This document shows, in pieces, positions 45,558-53,909 of a DNA stretch of 64,000 nucleotides. Within the stretch, counting starts at the first letter, position 1. Each line of letters starts with the position of its first letter. The stretch comes from Methylomonas fluvii (GTDB lineage: Bacteria > Pseudomonadota > Gammaproteobacteria > Methylococcales > Methylomonadaceae): contig NZ_JACXST010000003.1 in the NCBI RefSeq assembly GCF_014850975.1, forward strand, positions 1,116,001-1,180,000, in the 5' to 3' direction. The position numbers and the translations under genes are program-made. Under the pieces are notes generated by a model. That model saw only the letters and a list, made by a program, of their open reading frames with translations, did not search any database and was not told the DNA's origin.

Positions 45558-47277
45558 GTTTCTTCTCTTTCAGCGCCTGCTCCGCGGTGTGGCATTGTTG
45601 TTCGGAGATATTAAAGCGGGTCGGCGACAGCACGCCTTGCGGCAACAAATACAGGCGCTGTTTCAGGCAGGCCTCGAATAGCGCGGTTTTCACTGTGTTG
45701 AGCTGATGCTGTTTTAATTCGGCTTCGACCTTATGCATGTAGCTGCCGATGGCGCTTTCCGCCAGTAAGGAAGTAATGGTCAGCATCAATGGCGTGAGCA
45801 CCAAATCGTGGACGCCGATGCCGCCGGCCTGAATCGCCAGCAATAAAGCACCGGCATCGGTGGTAACCCGGGTGGCGCGCAGGCTATTCAAAATCATCGG
45901 CTGTTCTTGCAGCTTTACGTATAAACGCTGCGCCGAGGCTTCTACATCTTGTTGAAAATCGCTGTGATAGTCCGTCACCGCCTGCCTGTAAATCTGTAAT
46001 AAATCGCCGCGTTTTTGTCTCAGCGCCATCGCGGTTTCTTTCCACCAGCGGCTATCGGCCGGCTCGGTTTCGGTTTTCTCCAATAAGCGGTCGGCAATTT
46101 GAATCAGGAGATGTTCGCCTAGCTGATTCAGCACCCCGAGTTCCTGATTCGGATTGATAGGTGTGCCGCCGCCCAGGGCAAATAGTTTACGAAACGGCCA
46201 GGTCATCGCCCGCCGTGTCTTGCCCAGCGCTTTGGCGATGCCGGGGATTTCCAGCAGAGTCAGCAAATTTAATAAGGCGTTTTGAAAGGTTTCGTAATGA
46301 TGCGGATGGTTAAGATAATCGCGCTGGTACTCCTTAACCGCCTGCGCCAGTGATTGATCGACCAGGGTTTGCCAATGATGCTGCGCATGGTGTTCGGCAA
46401 ATACCGGTTGCAGCCAGTCCAACCAATAGCGACTGAGTAATTGCTGCTGGCGAGCAACATGTTTGTGACGAGTGACTTTTTTCGCCAGTTCGCTAAAGGC
46501 TTGCGAGGCCGATTGCGGCCAGTTCGGCGCGGCCGGGGCTTTTTGAAATAATAAGGGCACCACAGTAGGTAAAGGGGCATGACGGGTCTGCAACCACTTT
46601 TGCCGTAGCGAATCCAAAATCACCGGCTCACTGCCCTCGTTGAGTTTATTCACGCAAATCAAGGTAGGCTGCTGGAAAACCTCGATGGCTTTCATCATTT
46701 CCCATACCGATTGATCGGCATATTTTTCCTTACTTACTACCAATACCACGATGTCGGCCAGGGCAATCGTGCGGATCACACCTTCCCGATAATCGGCGGC
46801 GTCTATCGAATCGAAATCCGGCGTATCCCAACAGACACAGGCAGGCAACAAAGCTGAAGCCCCGGGGCTTGGACTAAGCGAATAGCAGTCGTATCGCCCA
46901 GGGCGTAATTCAGTTTGCTCCAAACGCTGAAAGCGGCCGAAATAATGCTGCATGCCGTCGCAGTCATCCGGCGTCAGACTATGGCAAAAACCCTGGGCCT
47001 GCACCGTGTAACCGGCCAGCGGGCTCACACCGGCGGCGTTGGCATTTAACAGCAGATTGACCACAGAACTTTTACCGGCCTGCGTCGGCCCGATAACGGC
47101 GATTTGCAGCGGAAAATCAGGATTGTTGTCGAGCAGCTCGCCTTTGCGAATAAAGGCTTCGCCGTGCAACAATTGTTCGATACGTTGCTGATAATCCAGG
47201 TACTGGGGATTTTTTTTATCCAGCTGCTGTAGCACAGTTTGATAACGCTGTTTGAGAAGTTGGATAAATTCCAGCAT
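45538..47277 (-). CDS. Dynamin-like GTPase (first of pair)
   Basis: A 579-residue GTPase. After an N-terminal helical region, G1 is GPTQAGKSS (63-71), G3 is DTPDFDS and G4 is VNKLNEG. A long helical C-terminus contains a hydrophobic patch near LTPLMLTITSLLAESAIGSY (about 505-525). The paired layout, two related GTPases sharing an operon with membrane segments near the C-terminus, is like bacterial dynamin pairs that form hetero-oligomers at the membrane. The start ATG at 47277 is unambiguous. No function is known. Confidence 0.75.
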   Translation of the reverse strand: MLEFIQLLKQRYQTVLQQLDKKNPQYLDYQQRIEQLLHGEAFIRKGELLDNNPDFPLQIAVIGPTQAGKSSVVNLLLNANAAGVSPLAGYTVQAQGFCHSLTPDDCDGMQHYFGRFQRLEQTELRPGRYDCYSLSPSPGASALLPACVCWDTPDFDSIDAADYREGVIRTIALADIVVLVVSKEKYADQSVWEMMKAIEVFQQPTLICVNKLNEGSEPVILDSLRQKWLQTRHAPLPTVVPLLFQKAPAAPNWPQSASQAFSELAKKVTRHKHVARQQQLLSRYWLDWLQPVFAEHHAQHHWQTLVDQSLAQAVKEYQRDYLNHPHHYETFQNALLNLLTLLEIPGIAKALGKTRRAMTWPFRKLFALGGGTPINPNQELGVLNQLGEHLLIQIADRLLEKTETEPADSRWWKETAMALRQKRGDLLQIYRQAVTDYHSDFQQDVEASAQRLYVKLQEQPMILNSLRATRVTTDAGALLLAIQAGGIGVHDLVLTPLMLTITSLLAESAIGSYMHKVEAELKQHQLNTVKTALFEACLKQRLYLLPQGVLSPTRFNISEQQCHTAEQALKEKKHGLRLL

Positions 47278-47392
47278 GTGGTAAGCTTGTGTTTTTAATT
47301 ACCGAGTAATTTGGTTTGTTTGGTAACCCGCGTTGCAACCATTATAAATACAAAATTCGGGTTTGTTCATTTAGCCACTGGGGGGCTGCATC

Positions 47393-47827
47393 ATGAGAAA
47401 AGCGTCAACTGTTTTGGTTTTTTTAACCTGCGCACTGTTGCTTGGTTGTAATAAAAGCAATCAAATCAACGGTAGCAGTTTAAAAACCGTCAATCGATCA
47501 ATCAGTCAAATCAAGGAAAAATTGCCGCTGGACCAACGCATCGAGTTTGAAGTGTCTTTCTGGACCTTACGCGATGAAATCCGCAATAACAAGGAGTTTT
47601 TGGACGCTATCGACGGCAAGACACCGGAACAATTGGTAGAAGCCGGCAGAGAGTTGTTTGCCAAACGCAAAGCGGCCGGCAGCAAAGACTATGAAAAATA
47701 CGCCAATTGGGACCAAATGATTTCCCAATACTCGCAAGAACGTATTGATCAAAACCGTAAGAAAACCCCTGACCAACGTGACAAAAATCCACCGGCACGG
47801 GTCGATTACAAAATGCACGCCATGTAA
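47393..47827 (+). CDS. DUF6694-like lipoprotein
   Basis: A 144-residue lipoprotein precursor: MRKASTVLVFLTCALLLGC is a signal with lipobox LLLGC. The mature part (INGSSLKTVNRSISQIKEKL, then EFEVSFWTLRDEIRN) fits the DUF6694 family pattern. The C-terminus is charged and disordered. It is monocistronic and converges on the DUF2959 gene, with stops two bases apart. Function unknown. Confidence 0.65.
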   Translation: MRKASTVLVFLTCALLLGCNKSNQINGSSLKTVNRSISQIKEKLPLDQRIEFEVSFWTLRDEIRNNKEFLDAIDGKTPEQLVEAGRELFAKRKAAGSKDYEKYANWDQMISQYSQERIDQNRKKTPDQRDKNPPARVDYKMHAM

Positions 47828-47828
47828 G

Positions 47829-48488
47829 TTATTTACGTACCGGGGCCGGCAGTTGTTTCTGTTCCACCAGAACCGCAACAAACTGGCTGGCCTCGCTGAT
47901 GGTTTTCTCCATCACCTCGATCAACCTCGAAATATCCACACCCATTTCCATAAATTCATGCCTCAGTGCCGCGATGGCATGGGCATTCAAGTTGTGTTTT
48001 AAAAACAGTACCTGATCCTGAAACGCCGCCAATACCGGATGCATACGGGTTTCTGCGTTCTGTAAGGCTTTTAACAAACGGGCATATTGCTGCCGGGATT
48101 TTTTAAGTTGTTGCTGGCTGCGCGCCTTCAAGGCCCGATTGCTGTATAAGGCCAGTTCGGCTTCCCATTCGTTGAACAAGGCTTCGCTAATCTCTTCCAC
48201 CACCTGAATTTTTTGACTGACTTGCTCGGCCTTACCCTTGCATAGGTCGTAGCGGCGTTTGAGTTGCTGATAGCGCTGCTCAAGCGAACTATCCTTCACA
48301 TTGACGATGCTTTTGAATTTATCCAGGGCATCAACGAATTGATCACGGCTGTCCTTCAAACTCTCGCACGCCTGCCCGACCTGCATCACCACGATGTCGC
48401 GTTTTTGATGGCCCAGCAAGGATTCCCGGCTTTGATAATAAGCCTTGCGCAAACGCTTGTTCAGTATGGCTTTAATAAAATTAATCAT
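47829..48488 (-). CDS. DUF2959 family coiled-coil protein
   Basis: A 219-residue helical protein. It carries the family landmarks CKGKAEQVSQKIQVVEEISE, LFNEWEAELALYSNRAL and LAAFQDQVLFLKHNLNAHAI. Most of the length is coiled coil. It overlaps the upstream kinase gene by 8 bases, so it is carried at the end of the methylofuran-type operon, although members of this family are found in many settings without C1 genes. The coupling may be accidental. Confidence 0.75.
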   Translation of the reverse strand: MINFIKAILNKRLRKAYYQSRESLLGHQKRDIVVMQVGQACESLKDSRDQFVDALDKFKSIVNVKDSSLEQRYQQLKRRYDLCKGKAEQVSQKIQVVEEISEALFNEWEAELALYSNRALKARSQQQLKKSRQQYARLLKALQNAETRMHPVLAAFQDQVLFLKHNLNAHAIAALRHEFMEMGVDISRLIEVMEKTISEASQFVAVLVEQKQLPAPVRK

Positions 48489-49047
48489 GGTGGGACAGGA
48501 AGCGGTCTTTATTCATTACGGTGATTTTGTAACTAGCCTGGGTGGTGAAATGTTGAAAAGCGGTATCCAGGATGCCTTGCTGCTGTAAGTCTGGCAAACT
48601 CAGGTGCTCAGGAATCTGCGCCGATTTCACGACAATTAGCTCATCAGCTTCGATAAAGCCAGCCAACCAGGCCGCCAAACTATCTGAAGTAACATCCCAA
48701 CTGGCAACGATATTGGCCTTATCCACTTGCTCGACTTGCGGAGACCAGATCAGAATAGGCTTTACTTGTGATGAGCGAAGTAAGCTTGCCGCATCAGCGA
48801 CGATAGCAAATTCGGGCATCAGGCTGTGCATCAACAAAGCCATTTGCTGCATCGCCAGAATCGCCATGCGATGCGCGGCCTCATCGTCGAAATGCCACTG
48901 ACCTTGCGCAGTGCGTACTTGCTCGGCAAACGGTCCGCCGCCGGGCACAATCACAATGGGGCCGGCGCGATTGGCAATGGCCGCCAGGCAAGCCGGCAAG
49001 GCCGCTGTTTCCAGCAAGCTGCCACCCAACTTGATCACACACGTCAT
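48481..49047 (-). CDS. Amino-acid-kinase-family protein (MfnE-like)
   Basis: A 188-residue small kinase. The N-terminus TCVIKLGGSLLET and PIVIVPGGGPFAEQVR are the nucleotide and phosphoryl sites of the amino acid kinase fold; SDSLAAWLAGFIEADELIVVKS completes the core. In archaea the homologue MfnE phosphorylates the furan phosphate on the way to methanofuran; bacterial methylotrophs make a related methylofuran. Its ATG overlaps the pabB stop (ATGA). The role is inferred from family and context. Confidence 0.75.
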   Translation of the reverse strand: MTCVIKLGGSLLETAALPACLAAIANRAGPIVIVPGGGPFAEQVRTAQGQWHFDDEAAHRMAILAMQQMALLMHSLMPEFAIVADAASLLRSSQVKPILIWSPQVEQVDKANIVASWDVTSDSLAAWLAGFIEADELIVVKSAQIPEHLSLPDLQQQGILDTAFQHFTTQASYKITVMNKDRFLSHHD

Positions 49048-50417
49048 ACACCAAACTGCTTGAGTAACTGCAATAAGGCGGCAGCCTTATCAAAGCATTC
49101 CTGATATTCCTCGTCCAGCACTGAGTCGTTGACGATACCGCCGCCAGCCCAAAAACGTATCGTGCCACGATTGTGGACCAACGTACGAATCGCAATATTG
49201 GTGTCCATATTGCCATCGAAACCGATATACCCAATCGCTCCGCAATAAATGCCGCGCCGATGCGGTTCCAGCTCTTCGATAATTTCCATCGCCCTGATCT
49301 TCGGCGCGCCGGTAATCGAGCCGCCCGGAAAACAGCTACGCAATAAATCAATGGCATGTTGGCCTTCCGCTAGCAACCCCGTCACGGTACTGACTAAGTG
49401 ATGCACGGTGGTATAGCTTTCCACCGAGAACAAGCTAGGCACCCACACCGAACCTTTTTTGCAACTCTTACCCAAATCATTGCGGAGTAAATCGACGATC
49501 ATCACATTCTCAGCCCGGTCCTTGGTGCTGGACACCAAGTCTTCGATCTGTGCCTGATCGGCTTCCCAATCACTCCGGCGCGGTCGGGTACCTTTGATGG
49601 GTTTGGTTTCCACCGCGCCATCGGTGACTTTTAAAAAGCGTTCCGGCGACGAACTTAAGACCTGCACATCCGGGAAATTGAGATAGGCGCTGAATGGCGC
49701 GGCGTTGATCTGCCGTAATATTTGATACGCTTGCCATGGCTGGCCTTGGCAAGGGCTTTCGAAGCGCTGCGTCAAATTGATTTGATAGCAATCACCCTCT
49801 TTCAAATAATGTTTGATGCGTTGAAAAGCCGCGGCGTAAGCCTGTTTGTCCATATTGGCGCGCGGCGCTTGCAGCACTTTAAATTCCGCAGTCTCAGCGG
49901 GTGTAGAAATCGCACTGAATTCGCTGATTAGTCTTTGCTGCTCGCTTTCCGGCAAATCGACGCTGACCAACCAGCTTTGCCGATGCTGGTGATCGACAAT
50001 CACCGCCCAGCGGTAAATGCCCACCGCCATCTCAGGCAGATTTTCCGCATCGTCGGCCATCGCCGGTAAACGCTCGATGCGCCTGGCCAAATCATACGCA
50101 AAATAACCAATTGCGCCACCGTTGAACGGCAATCCGTCAACACTGGCTAAGGACGTACCTAACTGTTGTTTCAACAACTCAAAAGGATCATCGGTACTTT
50201 CGCTAATCACGCCATCTCGCTCTATAAGCGTAATTTTGCCACGTGTTCGCAGGGTTACGACTGGGCCGTAAGCGATAATATCGAACCTATCCTGATGGCT
50301 GTGCGGCTGGGCGCTATCCAGAAAGACTGCCCAAGGCTGCTGCGCCAGCGGGGCAAATAGTGCTGCACTGTCTTGAAAATAAGGCAGTGATTGTTTGATG
50401 GGTTTGGCTAAAGGCAT
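49044..50417 (-). CDS. pabB: Aminodeoxychorismate synthase component I
   Basis: A 457-residue chorismate-using enzyme. It has the N-terminal PabB/TrpE domain and the catalytic domain with PIKGTRPRRSDWEAD (the lysine marks PabB), FPGGSITGAPKIRAMEIIEELEP and GGGIVNDSVLDEEYQEC. It makes 4-amino-4-deoxychorismate, the source of 4-aminobenzoate, needed both for folate and for the arylamine part of H4MPT. Its place between MfnF-like and MfnE-like genes suggests dedication to C1 cofactor synthesis. Confidence 0.93.
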   Translation of the reverse strand: MPLAKPIKQSLPYFQDSAALFAPLAQQPWAVFLDSAQPHSHQDRFDIIAYGPVVTLRTRGKITLIERDGVISESTDDPFELLKQQLGTSLASVDGLPFNGGAIGYFAYDLARRIERLPAMADDAENLPEMAVGIYRWAVIVDHQHRQSWLVSVDLPESEQQRLISEFSAISTPAETAEFKVLQAPRANMDKQAYAAAFQRIKHYLKEGDCYQINLTQRFESPCQGQPWQAYQILRQINAAPFSAYLNFPDVQVLSSSPERFLKVTDGAVETKPIKGTRPRRSDWEADQAQIEDLVSSTKDRAENVMIVDLLRNDLGKSCKKGSVWVPSLFSVESYTTVHHLVSTVTGLLAEGQHAIDLLRSCFPGGSITGAPKIRAMEIIEELEPHRRGIYCGAIGYIGFDGNMDTNIAIRTLVHNRGTIRFWAGGGIVNDSVLDEEYQECFDKAAALLQLLKQFGV

Positions 50418-50496
50418 TAAGAAGTGCTGTTAAGCGGCCGGAATGTGCCGCAAGGACATGATTTGCAATATACCGATTTTACCCCAGCAGCCGGCT

Positions 50497-51543
50497 TTAA
50501 CCAAACCCGCCAGCAAGATAAGCCACTGCGGCGGCCGGCGCACAGTCGGCGGCATCAATAACATGGGTTTTAGCGGTTGATGGCAGCAAATCGGTAAAGT
50601 CCAGATACTCGACGCCCAAATCCGCAGCAATGTCCCGCACCAAGAAGCGACCGACACCGGCACCGACTAATGTAATCGCCGATCGGGTTGCCGCCCGTTG
50701 CAATTGCTTGAGACAAGCTTGGCTGATTTTCTGTGTTTGCTTGGTTTTGAGCTGCCCGGCAAATGCCAGCCAAAGCGCGTGATCGCTATCGCTGAACTCG
50801 TAACCGGTTAGCCGCGACAAGCGGCGGGCGCTGGCCAGCACAGACTTTTCCGCGCCATCGGCGGTGTCGCACTGATCGTGCGCTTCGTTCAATTCCCCCG
50901 TCAGGCGATACACGTCGGCCATGGTCGCGAAATGCTCGGCCATCAACCCCATCGGTTGGCCGTTGAATTCGGCATCCTGGGCAATCGCCATTACCGCCGT
51001 GCGGACAATGCCGGTATACACCAACTCGCCGGAAACCAAGCGCTGATAGTCGGTAAAGCCTTGCACCTTAAGCTGGTGATTTTCGATCAACAAAATATCG
51101 GTCGTGGTACTGCCTATATCCACAAACAAGGCATTTGGCAGGCGCTTGGCCACCCATAGCAGACTGGCCAACCAATTAGCGGAAGCGATGTCCATGCAAT
51201 CGGCCGGCTGAAAGTGTGCTGCCGGCAAAAAGCCGCGCAAGCCGGCAAATACCGATACCTGCTCGGCATTGAATTGTTCACAAACAGCCCGGACGATGGC
51301 ATTGACGCCTTGCTCACGACTGGTAAAGCAATCCACCAGTTCGCCGGTCATCGTCACCGCATGTCGGTACTGTTGCGAATCGAATTGGCCCGCCAAATCC
51401 GTCAGCGTGCGATGCAGATAATCCACACCCTTCCACAGCGGACAAGCTTGTTGAGCGACTGCCACGATTTGGCCGGATGCATCCAGCAATGCCAACTTGA
51501 CGTGCGCGCCGCCGATGTCCCAACCTGCAATCTGTTTGTTCAT
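50497..51543 (-). CDS. Hydantoinase-A-like H4MPT-linked protein (MfnF-like)
   Basis: A 348-residue protein of the ASKHA/hydantoinase family: GWDIGGAHVKLALLD at the N-terminus, FVDIGSTTTDILLIE near residue 145 and ITLVGAGVGRFLVRDIA near 290. Such genes are labelled H4MPT-linked C1 transfer pathway protein. The archaeal relative MfnF joins the furan diphosphate to glutamyl-tyramine to form the methanofuran core. The stop of the upstream ATP-grasp gene is 9 bases before its ATG. Function inferred. Confidence 0.8.
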   Translation of the reverse strand: MNKQIAGWDIGGAHVKLALLDASGQIVAVAQQACPLWKGVDYLHRTLTDLAGQFDSQQYRHAVTMTGELVDCFTSREQGVNAIVRAVCEQFNAEQVSVFAGLRGFLPAAHFQPADCMDIASANWLASLLWVAKRLPNALFVDIGSTTTDILLIENHQLKVQGFTDYQRLVSGELVYTGIVRTAVMAIAQDAEFNGQPMGLMAEHFATMADVYRLTGELNEAHDQCDTADGAEKSVLASARRLSRLTGYEFSDSDHALWLAFAGQLKTKQTQKISQACLKQLQRAATRSAITLVGAGVGRFLVRDIAADLGVEYLDFTDLLPSTAKTHVIDAADCAPAAAVAYLAGGFG

Positions 51544-51552
51544 TTTGCTTTT

Positions 51553-52548
51553 TTAATTGATATGGATTTGAACTGTTTCATTTCGATACGGCTGTAACAC
51601 CGGCTCGGCATGGCGCAGGCGCAATACCTGTTCGGCCACGTTGATCCCGGTCGCTTGCCGGATGCCGGCGTAAGAACTGGTCAGACGCGGATTAATTTCC
51701 AACACCAGCGGACCTAGCTCGGCATTTTCAATAACATCAATCCCTACATAGCCCCACAAGCCAGGCAGCGCATCGGCAATTTCGCTTACCAAATTCCGAT
51801 AAAAACTTAGCTTATCGGTTTGTACATTCACTAAACAGCCTTGCAAACTAAATCGGCCTTGCTGCAAAACGATTTGCTGGTGGTTGTAGCAGATAAGCCA
51901 AGCTTGGCCATGCTTGAACAAACAAGACAAACTGGCAGCCTGTCCGTCAATATAAGGCTGTAACACATAGAGGTGCGGATCGGTTAATTCACCAATAGTA
52001 TCTTGCAACTGCTCGGCATCGATTTGCAAACTATCAAGGCATCCAACGCCATCGGCAATTTTGACGACAAGCTTATCCGCTAAACCGACACCCTCCTCCA
52101 CTTCGCTAAGCAGATGAGTTGCCACCGCCGGAATCTCCCGTTTCTTCAACGCTTGATAAGTCGCGTACTTGTCGGCGCATACGCTCAAGGTTGCGGGATT
52201 GGATAGTAAAACTTCGACATTCGCGGCAATAGCCAATTCTGCCAAACTCTGTAGCATGCCGTCGCTTTCCGGTGCAATCGGCCAAAACAAGTCGACTTGC
52301 GTCAGTAAGTCCCGCAACAGTGCAAAGATGTCGCAAGCGGCGCTTACCTTTACAATTTCGGCTGGCGACAGCATATCCGGCTTGGCACAACGTTTGTCCA
52401 AGGGCACACATAGCTGAAGATTGTCCAGACACTTCAGTTCGGCGACTAAAGCCTGTAACATCAAGCTGCCTTCCGTCGCCAGCGAAGCAGGCAATGCCTG
52501 CCCGACCAAACCGCCGCCGGTAATAAATTCAAATATCAGAATTCTCAA
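51553..52548 (-). CDS. ATP-grasp ligase (MfnD-like)
   Basis: A 331-residue ATP-grasp protein. The ATP-binding core starts around the SVCADKYATYQALKKREIP segment, the lysine in KLVVKIADGVGCLDS, and the metal ligands in YVGIDVIENAELGPLVLEINPRLTSSY. In archaea MfnD ligates glutamate to tyramine in methanofuran synthesis; the position ahead of the MfnF-like and MfnE-like genes supports the same role here for tyrosine or tyramine. It diverges from the HisA-like gene with only 20 bases between starts. Confidence 0.8.
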   Translation of the reverse strand: MRILIFEFITGGGLVGQALPASLATEGSLMLQALVAELKCLDNLQLCVPLDKRCAKPDMLSPAEIVKVSAACDIFALLRDLLTQVDLFWPIAPESDGMLQSLAELAIAANVEVLLSNPATLSVCADKYATYQALKKREIPAVATHLLSEVEEGVGLADKLVVKIADGVGCLDSLQIDAEQLQDTIGELTDPHLYVLQPYIDGQAASLSCLFKHGQAWLICYNHQQIVLQQGRFSLQGCLVNVQTDKLSFYRNLVSEIADALPGLWGYVGIDVIENAELGPLVLEINPRLTSSYAGIRQATGINVAEQVLRLRHAEPVLQPYRNETVQIHIN

Positions 52549-52568
52549 TTCTAAAACTCGCTTGGCTT

Positions 52569-53252
52569 ATGCAGATTATTCCAGTCATTGATTTGAAAGA
52601 CGGTTTGGTGGTCCACGCCGCCGGCGGCGACCGCAGCCGCTATCAACCCGTACATTTCACCTCGTCAATATGCGACAGCAGCGAGGTAAACCAAGTCGTG
52701 ACGAGTTTATTAAAGCTGTATCCATTTCCAAAGTTTTATATCGCAGATCTCGACGCAATCGGCGGCCAAGGAAACCACGACGAGGCCATCGACAACTTGT
52801 TTAGCCAACATCCAAACAAGGAATTTTGGCTGGATAAGGGCAGTAGCTATCAAACCCTGACTATGACGACTCGTGTAATTAACTGTAAGACGGTCATCGG
52901 TACTGAATCACAACGACTACCCGTATTGTTAAAAAATACCGATCTCATCCTATCGCTGGATTTTAAACATAACCAAGTTTTGGGTCATCCGGGGTGGCTG
53001 GAAAGCCCTGAACTGTGGCCTGAAACTAATGTGGTGATGACCTTGGATTTGGTCGGCAGCAATAAGGGTCCGGACTTTGAGAAACTGAGCCAGCTTTGCA
53101 AGTCTCATCCCGATAAACATTTTGTCGCGGCTGGCGGGGTTAGGGATGTAAACGATCTCATGCGCCTGAAAACTATCGGCATTGCCGCTGTGTTATTGGC
53201 CAGCGCCCTGCACAACGGCAATATCGACGCCGCCACTCTGGAAAAATTTTAG
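52569..53252 (+). CDS. HisA/HisF-related TIM-barrel protein of the H4MPT cluster
   Basis: A 227-residue protein. MQIIPVIDLKDGLVVHA is the phosphate-binding first strand of HisA-like barrels, and the C-terminal FVAAGGVRDVNDLMRL and IAAVLLASALHNGNI complete the pattern. It is not a histidine gene by context, as no his operon genes are near. Methylotroph H4MPT clusters carry such a gene (orf9 in Methylobacterium), of undefined reaction. It is alone on the plus strand, with a very short divergent promoter space shared with the ATP-grasp gene. Confidence 0.78.
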   Translation: MQIIPVIDLKDGLVVHAAGGDRSRYQPVHFTSSICDSSEVNQVVTSLLKLYPFPKFYIADLDAIGGQGNHDEAIDNLFSQHPNKEFWLDKGSSYQTLTMTTRVINCKTVIGTESQRLPVLLKNTDLILSLDFKHNQVLGHPGWLESPELWPETNVVMTLDLVGSNKGPDFEKLSQLCKSHPDKHFVAAGGVRDVNDLMRLKTIGIAAVLLASALHNGNIDAATLEKF

Positions 53253-53253
53253 G

Positions 53254-53282
53254 CAAAAAAATACCCCGGCAAGCCGGGGTAT
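53254..53282 (-). terminator. Bidirectional terminator of fae and the HisA-like gene
   Basis: ATACCCCGGC, AA, GCCGGGGTAT: a 9-10 bp G/C stem with seven T residues after it on the minus strand, located 26 bases beyond the fae stop. Very strong for fae; on the plus strand the T run is short. Confidence 0.88.
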
Positions 53283-53308
53283 CTTCGACAGCCTTTGAAA
53301 CTAAAAAC

Positions 53309-53824
53309 TTATACGTTGTTAGCAGCAAATGGGTGTTTTGCACCAGATTTAGCAGCAACGACTTCTTTAGCAGTTGGAGTGCCAGCAACCGCGCGAGCGA
53401 TAGCTTCTTTGGTGGCTTTGTAGTTGAATTCTTCGATTTTTGCATCGTCTTCAGCCAACCAGTGGATGAAAACACCAACAGAAATGAACAAATCGTCAGC
53501 TTCGTCAGCAGGGATAGTGCCGTCTTCAACGGAATCAGCAACAGCCATAGCAACAGCGCGTTGAGCTGGTCCAAACATTTGAACAGCTTGTTTTGCACCT
53601 TTGATGGTTACTTTGTTGAACAGGATGGTTGCAGGTTTAACCAACAGGTTAGGAGCAACAACAGCCAACAGAGTAGAGAAACCGTCTTTGTTGTTTGTCA
53701 AAGCATTTGCGAAAGCAGTTTCAGCTGCTGAGCCGCGTGGGCCGATGATCAAATCGATGTGAGCAATTTCGTTGCCTTCACCAACCAAAGATTCGCCAAC
53801 GCGCAAGTTATTGATTTTTGCCAT
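53309..53824 (-). CDS. fae: Formaldehyde-activating enzyme
   Basis: A 171-residue Fae. The N-terminus [20 protein letters not shown] is followed by [18 protein letters not shown], with His22 at the position of the catalytic His, then [20 protein letters not shown]. It condenses formaldehyde with H4MPT to methylene-H4MPT, in the cytoplasm. The ATG at 53824 has GGGGAT upstream, and the longer frame to 53884 would run through a terminator hairpin. Codons are strongly biased to U/A-ending optimal ones (GCT, GTT, ATC, CGT), unlike its neighbours, fitting a very abundant protein. It is flanked by two terminators, so it has or can have its own transcript. Confidence 0.97.
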   Translation of the reverse strand: MAKINNLRVGESLVGEGNEIAHIDLIIGPRGSAAETAFANALTNNKDGFSTLLAVVAPNLLVKPATILFNKVTIKGAKQAVQMFGPAQRAVAMAVADSVEDGTIPADEADDLFISVGVFIHWLAEDDAKIEEFNYKATKEAIARAVAGTPTAKEVVAAKSGAKHPFAANNV

Positions 53825-53857
53825 TTTAAATTTATCCCCTAAAGATAAGATTGAACC

Positions 53858-53881
53858 AAAAAAATAGACACTTTCGTGTCT
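53858..53881 (-). promoter_or_regulatory. Terminator-like hairpin in the fae leader
   Basis: The minus strand reads AGACAC, GAAA, GTGTCT, A, then seven T: a GNRA tetraloop hairpin with a T tract, like an intrinsic terminator. It ends only 33 bases before the fae ATG, too close to fit a promoter behind it. It therefore must end the upstream operon, act as an attenuator of fae, or protect the fae mRNA 5' end. Confidence 0.65.
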
Positions 53882-53909
53882 CAAGATTGTAGTTTCTGCT
53901 TAGTTCCCT

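Noticed and set aside
52569..53252. Histidine biosynthesis hisA
   Set aside because: No his genes are near, and the gene sits in an H4MPT cluster in which a HisA-like gene of other function is expected.
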